A DNA stretch of 64,000 nt from RGIG3002 sp964449325 (GTDB lineage Bacteria; Bacillota; Clostridia; Lachnospirales; Lachnospiraceae): assembly GCA_964449325.1 (NCBI GenBank), contig CAYUYJ010000009.1:1-64000 (forward strand). The letters run 5' to 3'. The position numbers were made by a program, and so were the translations under genes. The notes under the pieces were generated by a model. The model did no database searches. It was not told the DNA's origin and saw nothing but the letters and a program-made list of their open reading frames with translations. Shown in pieces: positions 51,283-59,317 of this stretch. The first letter of the stretch is position 1. Each line of letters opens with the position of its first letter.

Positions 51283-51869
51283 GTACAATTCCTTATGTCG
51301 TTGAACAAACAAGTCGTGGCGAGAGAAGTTATGACATTTTTTCAAGATTATTATCAGATAGAATAGTATTTTTGGGTGAAGAGGTAAGTGATGTTTCGGC
51401 TAGTTTGGTTATTGCACAAATGCTTTTTCTAGAGGCGCAAGATCCGGAAAAGGATATTCAATTGTACATCAATAGTCCGGGTGGCTCTGTTACAGCCGGC
51501 TTTGCAATTTATGATACGATGCAATATATTAAATGTGATGTATCAACAATTTGTATAGGGCTTGCAGCCAGTTTTGGAGCATTTTTGTTGGCAGGTGGAG
51601 CCAAAGGAAAGCGAATAGCACTTCCTAATGCAGAAATTATGATACATCAACCTGCAATTCACGGAAATGGTGTTCAAGGTCAGGCAACTGACATAAAAAT
51701 AGTATCAGACCATATGCAGAAAAGCAAACAGCGTTTAAACAGAATTTTAGCTGAAAATACAGGTAAAACCATTGAAGAAATTGAAATAGCTACAGAGCGT
51801 GATAATTATATGTCTGCTGAAGAAGCTTTAAATTATGGCTTGATCGATAAAATTATTGATAAACGATAG
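51279..51869 (+). CDS. clpP: ATP-dependent Clp protease proteolytic subunit (paralogue)
   Basis: A 196-residue serine peptidase with the ClpP triad: Ser in GLAASFGAFLL near 97, His in MIHQPAIHG near 122, and Asp in TERDNYMSAEEA near 171. The usual Met after the catalytic Ser is Phe here (ASF for ASM). The N-terminus IPYVVEQTSRGERSYDIFSRLL is normal. There is no clpX or tig gene nearby, unlike the usual tig-clpP-clpX locus, so this is probably an accessory ClpP. Translational coupling to a small AraC regulator is unusual. It would need an AAA+ partner encoded elsewhere. Confidence 0.92.
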   Translation: MSTIPYVVEQTSRGERSYDIFSRLLSDRIVFLGEEVSDVSASLVIAQMLFLEAQDPEKDIQLYINSPGGSVTAGFAIYDTMQYIKCDVSTICIGLAASFGAFLLAGGAKGKRIALPNAEIMIHQPAIHGNGVQGQATDIKIVSDHMQKSKQRLNRILAENTGKTIEEIEIATERDNYMSAEEALNYGLIDKIIDKR

Positions 51870-51995
51870 TATTTGGAACAAAGTAATTTGATTATCCGGG
51901 TAAGTCCATAATCATATTAGTGATGTATATGGGAAATAAGCATTAAGTCAGGATAGCGTTTATTTACGAGCAGTTCAAAGATAAAGAGCAGGCAT

Positions 51996-52052
51996 AAAAG
52001 AAGAGGAGTGGTTTTTGTTGCAGAACTTTGTGACAAAAGCCACTTCTTTTGT
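51996..52052 (+). terminator. Terminator of the AraC-ClpP unit
   Basis: AAAAGAAG and GTGGTTTTTGT (51996-52018) pair with ACAAAAGCCACTTCTTTT (52033-52050) to give a long interrupted stem. The rest of the 51870-52170 gap holds only this and the next promoter. Confidence 0.7.
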
Positions 52053-52088
52053 TGATTTCTGTTTTACGAAAAAAAGCGAAAAAACATA

Positions 52089-52117
52089 TTGACGTAACTA
52101 ATATAATTAGTTATGAT
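52089..52117 (+). promoter_or_regulatory. Promoter with embedded palindromic operator, ABC-2 operon
   Basis: TTGACG (52089-52094) and TATGAT (52112-52117) are spaced by 17 bases. The spacer is filled by the perfect inverted repeat AACTAAT-ATA-ATTAGTT (52096-52112), so a repressor bound there would exclude RNA polymerase. The regulator gene is not adjacent and has not been identified. Confidence 0.75.
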
Positions 52118-52170
52118 GCTACTATAATTAGGGATACGGAAATCGATGAAATGTTTTCAGGAGGATAAGG

Positions 52171-53169
52171 ATGATTGAAGTAAAGAATTTGACAAAGGAA
52201 TTCAAGAAGCCTGTACGAAAGCAGGGCGTATGGGGCATGATTACAACCCTTTTTTCAAAAGAGTATGAGAAGAAGACAGCAGTAAACAATGTCAGTTTTA
52301 CGATAAATGATGGAGAAATTGTAGGTTATATCGGTTCCAACGGAGCAGGTAAGAGTACTACGATTAAGATGATGTGCGGAATACTAAATCCAACGTCCGG
52401 AGAGGTTAGGATTGATGGGGAAATGCCGTATAAAAAGCGTATGAAGATTGCGGAAAAAATTGGTGTGGTTTTCGGACAAAAGACGCAGTTATGGTGGGAT
52501 ATTCCGCTTATCGAATCCTTTAAGGTGTTAAAGGAAATATACAGAGTCAGTGATGAGGAATATGAGGAACGTATGGAATTTCTCTGTAATACGTTGGACA
52601 TCAGGGAATTTTTAAATCAACCGGTTCGTACGCTGTCACTTGGACAGAGAATGCGTGCAGATTTGGCGGCAAGCTGGCTTCATAATCCGAATATATTATT
52701 TTTGGATGAGCCAACCATTGGACTGGATGTATGGGTAAAAGAGAAAATCCGTCAGGCAATTAAAACGATGAATGAAAAGTACAATACGACGGTTATCCTT
52801 ACCACACATGACATGCAGGATATAGAAAATCTGTGCTCCAGAATTATCATGATAGAAGAGGGAAAAGTGATTTATGACGGGTCGCTGGATAACATTAAGC
52901 ATCGCTTTGGTAATATCCGAACCGTAGAGCTTAGGCTAAAGGACAGACCTAAGATGGAAATGCTTGATACTTTTGGTGGAAAAGCCACCTACGAATGGGC
53001 AGAGGAAAAGCTTTACATAAAATTTGATGCTGACCTTCTGGAATTGGAAACAGTGGTAAAATATGCCTTCGGACAGCTTAAGGCGGTGGATATGCAGATA
53101 TCGGAAATAAATATTGAAGATGTAGTCAAGGACATAATGGCGTCGAAATCCAGCGGGGAGGTGGCTTGA
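52171..53169 (+). CDS. ABC-2 type exporter, ATP-binding subunit
   Basis: A 332-residue ATPase: Walker A GSNGAGKSTT near 53, Q-loop in GVVFGQKTQLWWD, signature TLSLGQRMRADLAA near 156, Walker B ILFLDEPTIGLD near 177 and the switch histidine in LTTHDM. The QKTQLWWD segment and C-terminal extension are typical of the group that pairs with two DUF990-like ABC-2 permeases. It exports an unknown substrate. AGGAGGATAAGG precedes ATG 52171. The first permease gene overlaps by one base (TGATG). Confidence 0.93.
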   Translation: MIEVKNLTKEFKKPVRKQGVWGMITTLFSKEYEKKTAVNNVSFTINDGEIVGYIGSNGAGKSTTIKMMCGILNPTSGEVRIDGEMPYKKRMKIAEKIGVVFGQKTQLWWDIPLIESFKVLKEIYRVSDEEYEERMEFLCNTLDIREFLNQPVRTLSLGQRMRADLAASWLHNPNILFLDEPTIGLDVWVKEKIRQAIKTMNEKYNTTVILTTHDMQDIENLCSRIIMIEEGKVIYDGSLDNIKHRFGNIRTVELRLKDRPKMEMLDTFGGKATYEWAEEKLYIKFDADLLELETVVKYAFGQLKAVDMQISEINIEDVVKDIMASKSSGEVA

Positions 53170-53990
53170 TGAAGAAGTACATTCCATTTTTTAAGGCAGG
53201 AATGATGGAAGAACTTTCTTACAAAGCAGCAATTTATTCATGGGTAATCATATCTGTTCTGCAATTGGCTTGTGTGCTGTTTTTGTGGTCTGCCGTTTAT
53301 TCCAACGCAGAGGGTAGTGCAATAAACGGTTTTTCCTTTGAGCAGATGATAGTCTATTTTGTATTTACAAACATCTTTGCATTTGTGTGTTTGGAAAGTT
53401 CGACACTTGGATTGATCGATGACGAAATCAAGGATGGTACGATTGCCATTTCCTTTATTAAACCGATTTCTTACCGCCTTCGTTTTCTGGCAACGGCTTA
53501 TGGAGCAAATATGACAAGAGTAATCATACTTGGATTGCCGGCATATATTGTGGCTTTTATCACTTTTATTGCGATGGGGTATCTGACACCGGGAACTCCG
53601 ATGGAATTTTTGGGGCGTATTTTGCTATTCATTTTATGTACTCTGTTTGCAATTGCTCTCAATGATTGTATCAACTATATTTGCGGAATATTATGCTTTT
53701 ATACAACAGCAGCATGGGGACTGAATCAGACCAAGAATGTCCTGATTAATTTTTTTGCGGGTGTATTTATACCCTTGTCTTTCTTTCCGGGACTCTTTGG
53801 AAAAATTTGCAGATTGCTTCCGTTTGCGGGACTTACACAGAATCCGGTGTATATTCTTATGGGAGCGGCAAGTATGGAACAATCCGTGCAGTATGTATTA
53901 AGGAATATCATCTGGTGGATAGGATTTGAAATTGTTGCAAAGCTTTTGTTTGTACATGCGAGTAAGCGGGTTACGGTACAGGGAGGTTAG
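53169..53990 (+). CDS. ABC-2 type permease subunit 1
   Basis: A 273-residue membrane protein with six hydrophobic segments, of the ABC-2/DUF990-like permease kind: SYKAAIYSWVIISVLQLA, KDGTIAISFIKPISYRLRF near 95 and FPGLFGKICRLLPFAGL near 203-219. ATG 53169 overlaps the stop of the ATPase gene and has GGGGAGGTGG upstream, so it is preferred to TTG 53166. It should dimerise with the next gene's product to form the exporter channel. Confidence 0.88.
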   Translation: MKKYIPFFKAGMMEELSYKAAIYSWVIISVLQLACVLFLWSAVYSNAEGSAINGFSFEQMIVYFVFTNIFAFVCLESSTLGLIDDEIKDGTIAISFIKPISYRLRFLATAYGANMTRVIILGLPAYIVAFITFIAMGYLTPGTPMEFLGRILLFILCTLFAIALNDCINYICGILCFYTTAAWGLNQTKNVLINFFAGVFIPLSFFPGLFGKICRLLPFAGLTQNPVYILMGAASMEQSVQYVLRNIIWWIGFEIVAKLLFVHASKRVTVQGG

Positions 53991-53993
53991 AAG

Positions 53994-54806
53994 GTGAATA
54001 AGTTGGAAAAGATAAAGTATTATTTGCATTTATATTGGGTGAGTATTTCAAGGTCACTGATTTCCAGGCTGGAATACAAAAAGGATCTTTTCATTGGAAT
54101 TATTGGCTTTTTACTGGAAAACGTGGCTTCCATCAGCTCCATTTATTTTATTATCCGTAATATTCCAAGTCTTGCCGGTTGGGGAATCTATCAGATGGGC
54201 TTTTTATATGGATTTACGATGATGCCGATTGCCCTTGATCATTTGTTTACGGATGAACTGTGGCGTGTTGCATATTTCCGGGTAAAAAAGGGAGATTTGG
54301 ACCGTTATTTTCTGCGTCCGAATCCCATTTTGCTTCAAGTGATTGCAGAGACATTTCAGCCGGAAGCATTTGGAGAATTGATTGTCGGCACGGTCATGCT
54401 TGTCCTGTGTGGGGCAAAGTGCGATATTCATTGGAACATAGGTAAGATTGTAATGATTTTGATTGCCACCATATTTGGAGCATTGATTGTTACCGGAATT
54501 AAGATATTTACGGCAGCTCCGGCATTTATTATCAAGAGAAGCGGTTTTATTATGCAGATTATGTACAATTTCCGTGATTATACAAAGTATCCGATTAAGA
54601 TTTATCCGTCTGTGATAAGGGCAATGCTTCTGTTCCTCTTTCCGTTCGGACTAATCATCTCTATGCCGGTGGAAAATCTAATGTTTGACAGTATAAATCC
54701 GTGGTTGATTAGCGTGTCCATTATACTCATGGCATTGGTTTTCCTGTGTCTGTCTGTTGCGTTCTGGAATGTATGTGTTAGGAAATACGAGTCAACAGGA
54801 TCATGA
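53994..54806 (+). CDS. ABC-2 type permease subunit 2
   Basis: A 270-residue membrane protein with six hydrophobic segments, homologous in layout to subunit 1: SRLEYKKDLFIGIIGFLLENVAS near 22, KKGDLDRYFLRPNPIL near 98 and YTKYPIKIYPSVIRAMLLFLFPFGL near 197-221. It starts with GTG 53994 after GGGAGGT, three bases after the previous stop. It ends the three-gene exporter operon before the terminator at 54828. The substrate is unknown. Confidence 0.88.
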   Translation: MNKLEKIKYYLHLYWVSISRSLISRLEYKKDLFIGIIGFLLENVASISSIYFIIRNIPSLAGWGIYQMGFLYGFTMMPIALDHLFTDELWRVAYFRVKKGDLDRYFLRPNPILLQVIAETFQPEAFGELIVGTVMLVLCGAKCDIHWNIGKIVMILIATIFGALIVTGIKIFTAAPAFIIKRSGFIMQIMYNFRDYTKYPIKIYPSVIRAMLLFLFPFGLIISMPVENLMFDSINPWLISVSIILMALVFLCLSVAFWNVCVRKYESTGS

Positions 54807-54827
54807 GATAGGAATGTTTTATCTTTG

Positions 54828-54856
54828 TAGCACACTTTTAAAGGTGTGCTATTTTC
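54828..54856 (+). terminator. Terminator of the ABC-2 operon
   Basis: TAGCACAC (54828-54835) pairs perfectly with GTGTGCTA (54844-54851), followed by TTTTC. Confidence 0.85.
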
Positions 54857-54883
54857 ATGTGCTATTTTATAGAAAAATGCCTA

Positions 54884-54912
54884 TTGACATACCCTGAAAT
54901 TAATGCTATCCT
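54884..54912 (+). promoter_or_regulatory. Promoter of the NiCo riboswitch-CDF unit
   Basis: TTGACA (54884-54889) and TATCCT (54907-54912) with a 17-base spacer, about 30 bases before the riboswitch. Confidence 0.6.
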
Positions 54913-54944
54913 TAAGGAACTCTTTGCACTGCATATAAATCTAC

Positions 54945-55036
54945 AGTACAAACTGAGCAGACCATTGGCATATGCCAAGGAGTCGGGCCATAGAATGGCA
55001 GTGGAATCTTTTTCATCCACGGGACAGTAGTTGCTT
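54945..55036 (+). promoter_or_regulatory. NiCo (czcD) riboswitch aptamer
   Basis: The conserved NiCo riboswitch blocks are present in order: ACTGAGCAG (54952-54960), a hairpin TTGGCATATGCCAA, GTCGGGCCAT with its pairing ATGGC, GTGGA pairing with TCCAC (near 55001-55020), and GGGACAGT (55021-55028). The class senses Ni(II), Co(II) or Fe(II) and usually controls CDF or CzcD exporters, which fits the downstream gene. Binding should hold the TCCAC strand in the aptamer and prevent the terminator at 55014-55060. Confidence 0.88.
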
Positions 55037-55060
55037 ATACTGATTCGTGGGTGTTTTTTT
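55014..55060 (+). terminator. NiCo riboswitch terminator
   Basis: CATCCACG (55014-55021) pairs with CGTGGGTG (55046-55053), and inside CAGTA with TACTG, followed by seven T. The 5' strand is shared with an aptamer helix, giving a metal-induced ON switch. Confidence 0.85.
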
Positions 55061-55223
55061 ATCTTTATAGCAGCATTCGCTACAAATTCCCACACATATT
55101 TAGTGCCATAGAGCTATCTGCATTATTATGACTTGAAAAATTCTTTTTCAGAAGGTTTTTTAAGCGACAATTTGTGTTTTACACAGATTCCAAAACATGT
55201 ATAAGAAAGGGTGGCTGAAAAGT

Positions 55224-56138
55224 ATGGAAAACAACAAAACAACAGCATGTAACAAAGTAACAGAAAATGAATTTACAAGAGTAGCAAACAGAGTGTCTTT
55301 TATTACAATTGTACAAAATGCATTACTCTCTGTCTTTAAGCTTTTTGCGGGAATTTGGGCTAATTCCAATGCCATGATAAGTGATGCAATTCATTCCGCA
55401 TCGGATGTTTTTAGTACAATTGTGGTTCTTATCGGTGTGAAACTTGCATCCAAGGATTCTGATAAAGAGCATCCTTATGGGCATGAGCGCTTAGAATGTG
55501 TGGCAGCTATTGTGTTAGCGATGGTATTGTTTTTTACGGGATTGGAGATAGGAGTACAGGCTTTAAAAGACATCATCGGAGGGAATTATGGAGAGTTGGA
55601 AGCACCCGGAGCATTGGCATTGGTGGCTGCAGTGGTATCCATTATCACAAAGGAAATAATGTACTGGTATACAAAATACCATGCAAAGAAAATTGATTCG
55701 AGCGCCTTGATGGCAGATGCGTGGCATCATCGTTCAGATGCATTATCGTCTGTGGGAGCATTAATCGGAATCGGCGGGGCAATGCTTGGATTTCCTATCA
55801 TGGACTCCATTGCCAGCCTGGTTATTTTTGTATTCATTGCAAAAGCTGCATATGACATTTTTAAAGATGCGATGGATAAGATGGTTGATCATTCCTGCGA
55901 TGAGAATGTCGAGAAGGAAATCTATGACTCCGTCATAAAGCATCCGGAGGTTTTGGGGATTGATTTGTTACAGACACGTATTTTCGGTAATAAAATTTAT
56001 GTGGATGTGGAGATTCAGGTAAATGGATTGTACACTTTGCAGAAAGCACACGAGATTGCGGAAGAAGTACATGAAAATATCGAGCGGGATTTTCCCAAGG
56101 TAAAACATATTATGGTACATGTAAATCCGGCGAAGTGA
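55224..56138 (+). CDS. Cation diffusion facilitator, metal exporter
   Basis: A 304-residue CDF transporter with six membrane helices and a C-terminal cytosolic metal-binding domain (about 215-300). Transport-site motifs are SDAIHSASD in helix 2 and ADAWHHRSDA in helix 5, giving His-xxx-Asp in both, the Zn/Co/Ni-type pattern; YGHERLE precedes helix 3. It would export Ni, Co, Fe or Zn from the cytosol in exchange for protons. ATG 55224 has GAAAGGGTGG upstream; ATG 55197 is an alternative. Control by a NiCo riboswitch points to Co/Ni or Fe(II) as the physiological ions. Confidence 0.92.
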   Translation: MENNKTTACNKVTENEFTRVANRVSFITIVQNALLSVFKLFAGIWANSNAMISDAIHSASDVFSTIVVLIGVKLASKDSDKEHPYGHERLECVAAIVLAMVLFFTGLEIGVQALKDIIGGNYGELEAPGALALVAAVVSIITKEIMYWYTKYHAKKIDSSALMADAWHHRSDALSSVGALIGIGGAMLGFPIMDSIASLVIFVFIAKAAYDIFKDAMDKMVDHSCDENVEKEIYDSVIKHPEVLGIDLLQTRIFGNKIYVDVEIQVNGLYTLQKAHEIAEEVHENIERDFPKVKHIMVHVNPAK

Positions 56139-56197
56139 GGAGTGATGGCTTGTGGTATACAGAGCTGTTGCAACTGTAAAAAAGGAGGAAACTGATA

Positions 56198-56854
56198 ATG
56201 GAAAAATTAATTTATCGAATAGCCATGTATAGAAGTAAGAAGTTTTTGATTGAAAGATATTCTGTGGAGTGGTTTCAAAAGTTTTCCGATGAGTCGGGGA
56301 GAAAAATGAAAGAGATATTGCCCAAAGTACCAAACATCGGAAAAAGTATTTTTGTATTGAACTACAAGTTTGCACCCGCCTATATAGCTTGGTATCTGAC
56401 ACTTGAAAAAATGGGTATTTCCAAAGAAGAAATCACAGAAATTATCTGGGCAATAAATGAAAAAATGATGCATATTATTCCGACGGTTTTTCTACATAGA
56501 GTGGGAAAAGCATACTTTAACAGTTTTAGGAAGAAAGCAGCAGTGCATGTGAAGAAACAGGAAACAACAGGGGTACATCCTTATGATTGGCAAATCCAAT
56601 ATAGAGATGTAAATGATAATTGTTTTGAAATTGATATTTTGGCATGCGGAATAAAAAAACTGGCAGAAGATTTTCATGCAGAAGGAATGCTTCCGGGCAT
56701 TTGCAGAATGGATTATCTGTTTGCCAATATGATGCAGAATGGATTTGAACGGACAAAAACACTTGGAGACGGTGACGAATGCTGTAATTGCCGATATTTT
56801 TTGAATGGTGATTGTGAGTGGGCACCGGAGAAAGGGTTCATTGACAGAAAATAG
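56198..56854 (+). CDS. ATC-hydrolase-like family protein
   Basis: 218 residues, probably of the family named after L-2-amino-thiazoline-4-carboxylate hydrolase. The C-terminal half has CRMDYLFANMMQNGFERTKTLGDGDECCNCRYF near 168-200, with the aspartate, glycine and cysteine pattern typical of the family. The N-terminal half is helical and basic. No signal peptide. The enzyme activity suggested by the family name is established for very few members and should not be assumed. An AAAAAAGGAGG site precedes the ATG. It may be cotranscribed with the CDF gene (59 bases) and the DUF6064 gene (15 bases). Confidence 0.65.
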   Translation: MEKLIYRIAMYRSKKFLIERYSVEWFQKFSDESGRKMKEILPKVPNIGKSIFVLNYKFAPAYIAWYLTLEKMGISKEEITEIIWAINEKMMHIIPTVFLHRVGKAYFNSFRKKAAVHVKKQETTGVHPYDWQIQYRDVNDNCFEIDILACGIKKLAEDFHAEGMLPGICRMDYLFANMMQNGFERTKTLGDGDECCNCRYFLNGDCEWAPEKGFIDRK

Positions 56855-56869
56855 AAAGGGAGATAAATG

Positions 56870-57484
56870 ATGAATGCACAAAGTTTTTGGAATGTAATAG
56901 CAAATTATAATCAGGCAACGGTATATATACAGATGATATTGGCTGTGTGTATGGTTTTGGCATGTATTCTTGCAAGAAAAGAGAAGATGAATTGGCTTCC
57001 GAAGGTGATGTACGGTGTTGTCTGCCTGTTTCTTGCATTTGTATTTTTTCTGGTATACGGAACGGAACCGATACAGTTTTATTTTGCATTTCCGTTATTT
57101 CTTTTATTAGGAATTGTTTTTGTTTTTGAAGCATTTAGAAACAAACAGGAGGAATTTCAAAAGTTTACGAAATTACAGTGGGGATTGGTAATTTTGGTTT
57201 TGATTTATCCGTTGGTTTCTATAGTGCAAGGGAAAAGCTTCCCCGAAATGCTACTATATATTATGCCTTGTCCGGTGGTGTGTATCGGTATCATTATCTG
57301 GCAGAGCTATAAAAGCAGAAACCTGATGGCATTGGTTCTTTTGACAATATGGGGACTTACCGGAGTAAAGGCTTTTTTCTTTAATGCATATGAAGATTTA
57401 ATCTTGTTGGGAATGGGACTATTGGCATTGGTGATTTTAGTAAAAGAGGTTTCCTTCCGTAAGAGTGGAACAAAAAAGAAATAG
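56870..57484 (+). CDS. DUF6064-like membrane protein
   Basis: A 204-residue membrane protein with six to seven short hydrophobic segments, starting NAQSFWNVIANYNQATVYIQ, which resembles the start of DUF6064 family proteins. The C-terminus is basic (KSGTKKK), so it is probably inside. Function unknown. ATG 56870 is better spaced from the GGGAG site than ATG 56867. It follows the ATC-hydrolase-like gene closely and is followed by a new promoter. Confidence 0.7.
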   Translation: MNAQSFWNVIANYNQATVYIQMILAVCMVLACILARKEKMNWLPKVMYGVVCLFLAFVFFLVYGTEPIQFYFAFPLFLLLGIVFVFEAFRNKQEEFQKFTKLQWGLVILVLIYPLVSIVQGKSFPEMLLYIMPCPVVCIGIIIWQSYKSRNLMALVLLTIWGLTGVKAFFFNAYEDLILLGMGLLALVILVKEVSFRKSGTKKK

Positions 57485-57494
57485 ACCGGAGTAC

Positions 57495-57554
57495 TTGACA
57501 AAAGTTCTGTAATTCCATATTATATCTAAAAGATATATCGAATAGATATAATAT
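57495..57554 (+). promoter_or_regulatory. Promoter and PadR-type operator
   Basis: TTGACA (57495-57500) and TATTAT (57518-57523) are spaced by 17 bases. From the -10 box onward lies a perfect inverted repeat ATATTATATCT (57517-57527) and AGATATAATAT (57544-57554), with an inner ATATCT-AAA-AGATAT dyad. AT-rich dyads of this kind are PadR operators, and a padR gene is the second gene of the unit, so autorepression is likely. Confidence 0.75.
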
Positions 57555-57575
57555 AGGAAGGGAGAAATAAGGAAA

Positions 57576-57962
57576 GTGAGAGAACCGGTGGGAGTAAACA
57601 AGAAATCATTCAGTATGTTTTTTGGTGGTGGAGAGATATGGTTTGAACATTTAGATGGTCTTTATGGATACACGCAGCTTGCTATAGAAAAGTTTGAAAA
57701 AGATTATCTGGAGTTTAGAAGACCATCGCTTCCATCTCTGATTGCAATAAATCTTGATGAAACAGATGTTAATGAGAAATTGATTTATACAATTACGGAA
57801 AAATTGCTGCGTGGTGAAAAGCGTTTTACAAGAGTTGTCTTTGTGGGGGTCAACGGAGTTGTAAAACGTAATATAAAGTCTTTGCTTGGGAAGGCTCCTT
57901 TTGCCTGCAATTTTATAAATGACTTTGAAAAAGCAAAGGAATGGCTGATTGGTGAAAATTGA
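57576..57962 (+). CDS. Hypothetical protein, STAS/SpoIIAA-like
   Basis: 128 residues starting at GTG 57576. After a glycine-rich FGGGEIWF segment come alternating strands and helices, PSLIAINLDETDVNEKLIY near 48-66, RVVFVGVNGVVKRNI near 85-99 and KAPFACNFINDFEKAKEWLI at the end. The pattern is reminiscent of STAS-domain proteins, where the last helix follows FxxDFEKAKEWL. No catalytic residues are evident. It is the first gene of a three-gene unit with PadR (15 bases) and a methyltransferase. Confidence 0.6.
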   Translation: MREPVGVNKKSFSMFFGGGEIWFEHLDGLYGYTQLAIEKFEKDYLEFRRPSLPSLIAINLDETDVNEKLIYTITEKLLRGEKRFTRVVFVGVNGVVKRNIKSLLGKAPFACNFINDFEKAKEWLIGEN

Positions 57963-57976
57963 AAGGAAGTGTTTGA

Positions 57977-58510
57977 ATGCTGGAACATATGATTTTAGGG
58001 ATTGTCTGTCAGCAGGATGCTACAGGATATGATATTAAAAAAATCATAGAAACAAAGATATGTATGTTTTACAAACCAAGCTTTGGAAGTTTGTATCCGG
58101 CGTTAAAGCGATTGGTGGAGAAGGAGTTTCTCGTCACTTATGAGAATATGCAAGGGGCAAGAAAAAAAATAGTATATCGGATTACGGTTAGGGGAAGAGA
58201 GTCTTTTACGGACTGGCTTTCAGTGCCTTTGGATATTAACGAGGGCGCAAAGAAGAATCTGGTTAAAATATATTTTTATGATTTATTATCCCCGCAGACC
58301 AGAAATGAGCGATTACTTCAGTATGAAAAGGATAGCATGCAATATTTGGAGAATCTGGAAAAACTGGAGAAGGAATTATATGAGAAGGTAGATAGGAAAA
58401 AGGATTACTACAAATTATCTACGTTGTTCTATGGTATAACAGTGGCGAAAACATCCATAGCGTGGTGCAGGGCAATACGGGAAAATATTGATTTGGAAAC
58501 ACTACTATAA
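57977..58510 (+). CDS. PadR-family transcriptional regulator
   Basis: A 177-residue PadR protein: winged helix at residues 1-75 with MLEHMILGIVCQQDATGYDI, SFGSLYPALKRLVEKEFLV and a beta wing KKIVYRITVRGRESFTDWL, then a C-terminal helical dimerisation part (about 90-177). ATG 57977 follows GAAAGGAAG. Members repress detoxification or exporter genes and themselves; the dyad in the promoter at 57517-57554 is the obvious binding site. Confidence 0.92.
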   Translation: MLEHMILGIVCQQDATGYDIKKIIETKICMFYKPSFGSLYPALKRLVEKEFLVTYENMQGARKKIVYRITVRGRESFTDWLSVPLDINEGAKKNLVKIYFYDLLSPQTRNERLLQYEKDSMQYLENLEKLEKELYEKVDRKKDYYKLSTLFYGITVAKTSIAWCRAIRENIDLETLL

Positions 58511-58534
58511 ATAATGGTTTAGGAGGTTTTAGAT

Positions 58535-59206
58535 ATGCAAAACGATAATACTACTCCAATGTCAGCGGGAGCATATGATAAGGAAATAAATAATACAATT
58601 CCGTATTATTCAGAGTTTTATAGCCAGACATTGGATGTGATTGAGCAGTGTGATTTTAAAACAATACATTGGTTGGACTTGGGGTGCGGTACAGGAAGTC
58701 TGGAAAAGTTAGCATTTCAAAAATTTGAGAATCCTCAGTTCGTGTTAGTTGATCCATCAGAGAAGATGCTGGAAAAGGCGAAAGAAAAATTGGAAGGATG
58801 TAATATTCAGTATATATGCGGTAATTCTGTTTCCATCGATTTTGATTCCGCTTTTGATGTTGTAACAGCCATTCAGTCTCATCATTATATGCATGAGGAG
58901 GAGCGTAAAAGAGCAACAGAAAACGTATATAAATCTCTGAAAAAAGGTGGTATCTATATCAGCTTTGAAAATGTAGTTCCAAAAGATTCAGACATAAAAG
59001 AAATGGAACTGCTTCGCTGGGGAAGATATCAACAAAGACACGGAAAAACACAGGCTGAAGCAAAGGCGCATAATGCAAGGTGTGGTGTTAACTATTTCCC
59101 GTTAACGGTGCCGGAACATATACAGTTGTTGAAGCAGACCGGGTTTCGGTATGTTCATGTATTTTGGTATAGCTATATGCAAATGGGGATTTACGGAGTG
59201 AAATAA
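58535..59206 (+). CDS. SAM-dependent methyltransferase
   Basis: A 223-residue class I methyltransferase: motif I WLDLGCGTGSLE near 45, strand-2 acid in VLVDPSEKMLEKA near 68, and DVVTAIQSHHYMHEEE near 106. The C-terminal half has an aromatic-rich end (VHVFWYSYMQMGIYG). AGGAGGT precedes ATG 58535. It follows padR by 24 bases and may methylate, and thereby neutralise, a small molecule sensed by PadR; that is inference. Confidence 0.87.
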   Translation: MQNDNTTPMSAGAYDKEINNTIPYYSEFYSQTLDVIEQCDFKTIHWLDLGCGTGSLEKLAFQKFENPQFVLVDPSEKMLEKAKEKLEGCNIQYICGNSVSIDFDSAFDVVTAIQSHHYMHEEERKRATENVYKSLKKGGIYISFENVVPKDSDIKEMELLRWGRYQQRHGKTQAEAKAHNARCGVNYFPLTVPEHIQLLKQTGFRYVHVFWYSYMQMGIYGVK

Positions 59207-59245
59207 AGAAAGTTGTGTGTTGAATCAGTATTTTTTTTCAACCTG

Positions 59246-59305
59246 TTGACAGGTCTGGTAGAATATGTTAATCTTTCATTAGACCGACGGTCGGTCTAAT
59301 GAAAG
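59246..59305 (+). promoter_or_regulatory. Promoter and 33-bp palindromic operator of the first CPBP gene
   Basis: TTGACA (59246-59251) and TAATCT (59269-59274) lie 17 bases apart. A palindrome spans 59273-59305: both arms of 16 bases are perfectly complementary around one central base at 59289, with the core GACCGACGGTCGGTC. This form is typical of TetR-family operators. It covers the expected transcription start and ends at the ribosome binding site. No TetR gene is adjacent. Confidence 0.85.
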
Positions 59306-59317
59306 GAGAGAAATGAA

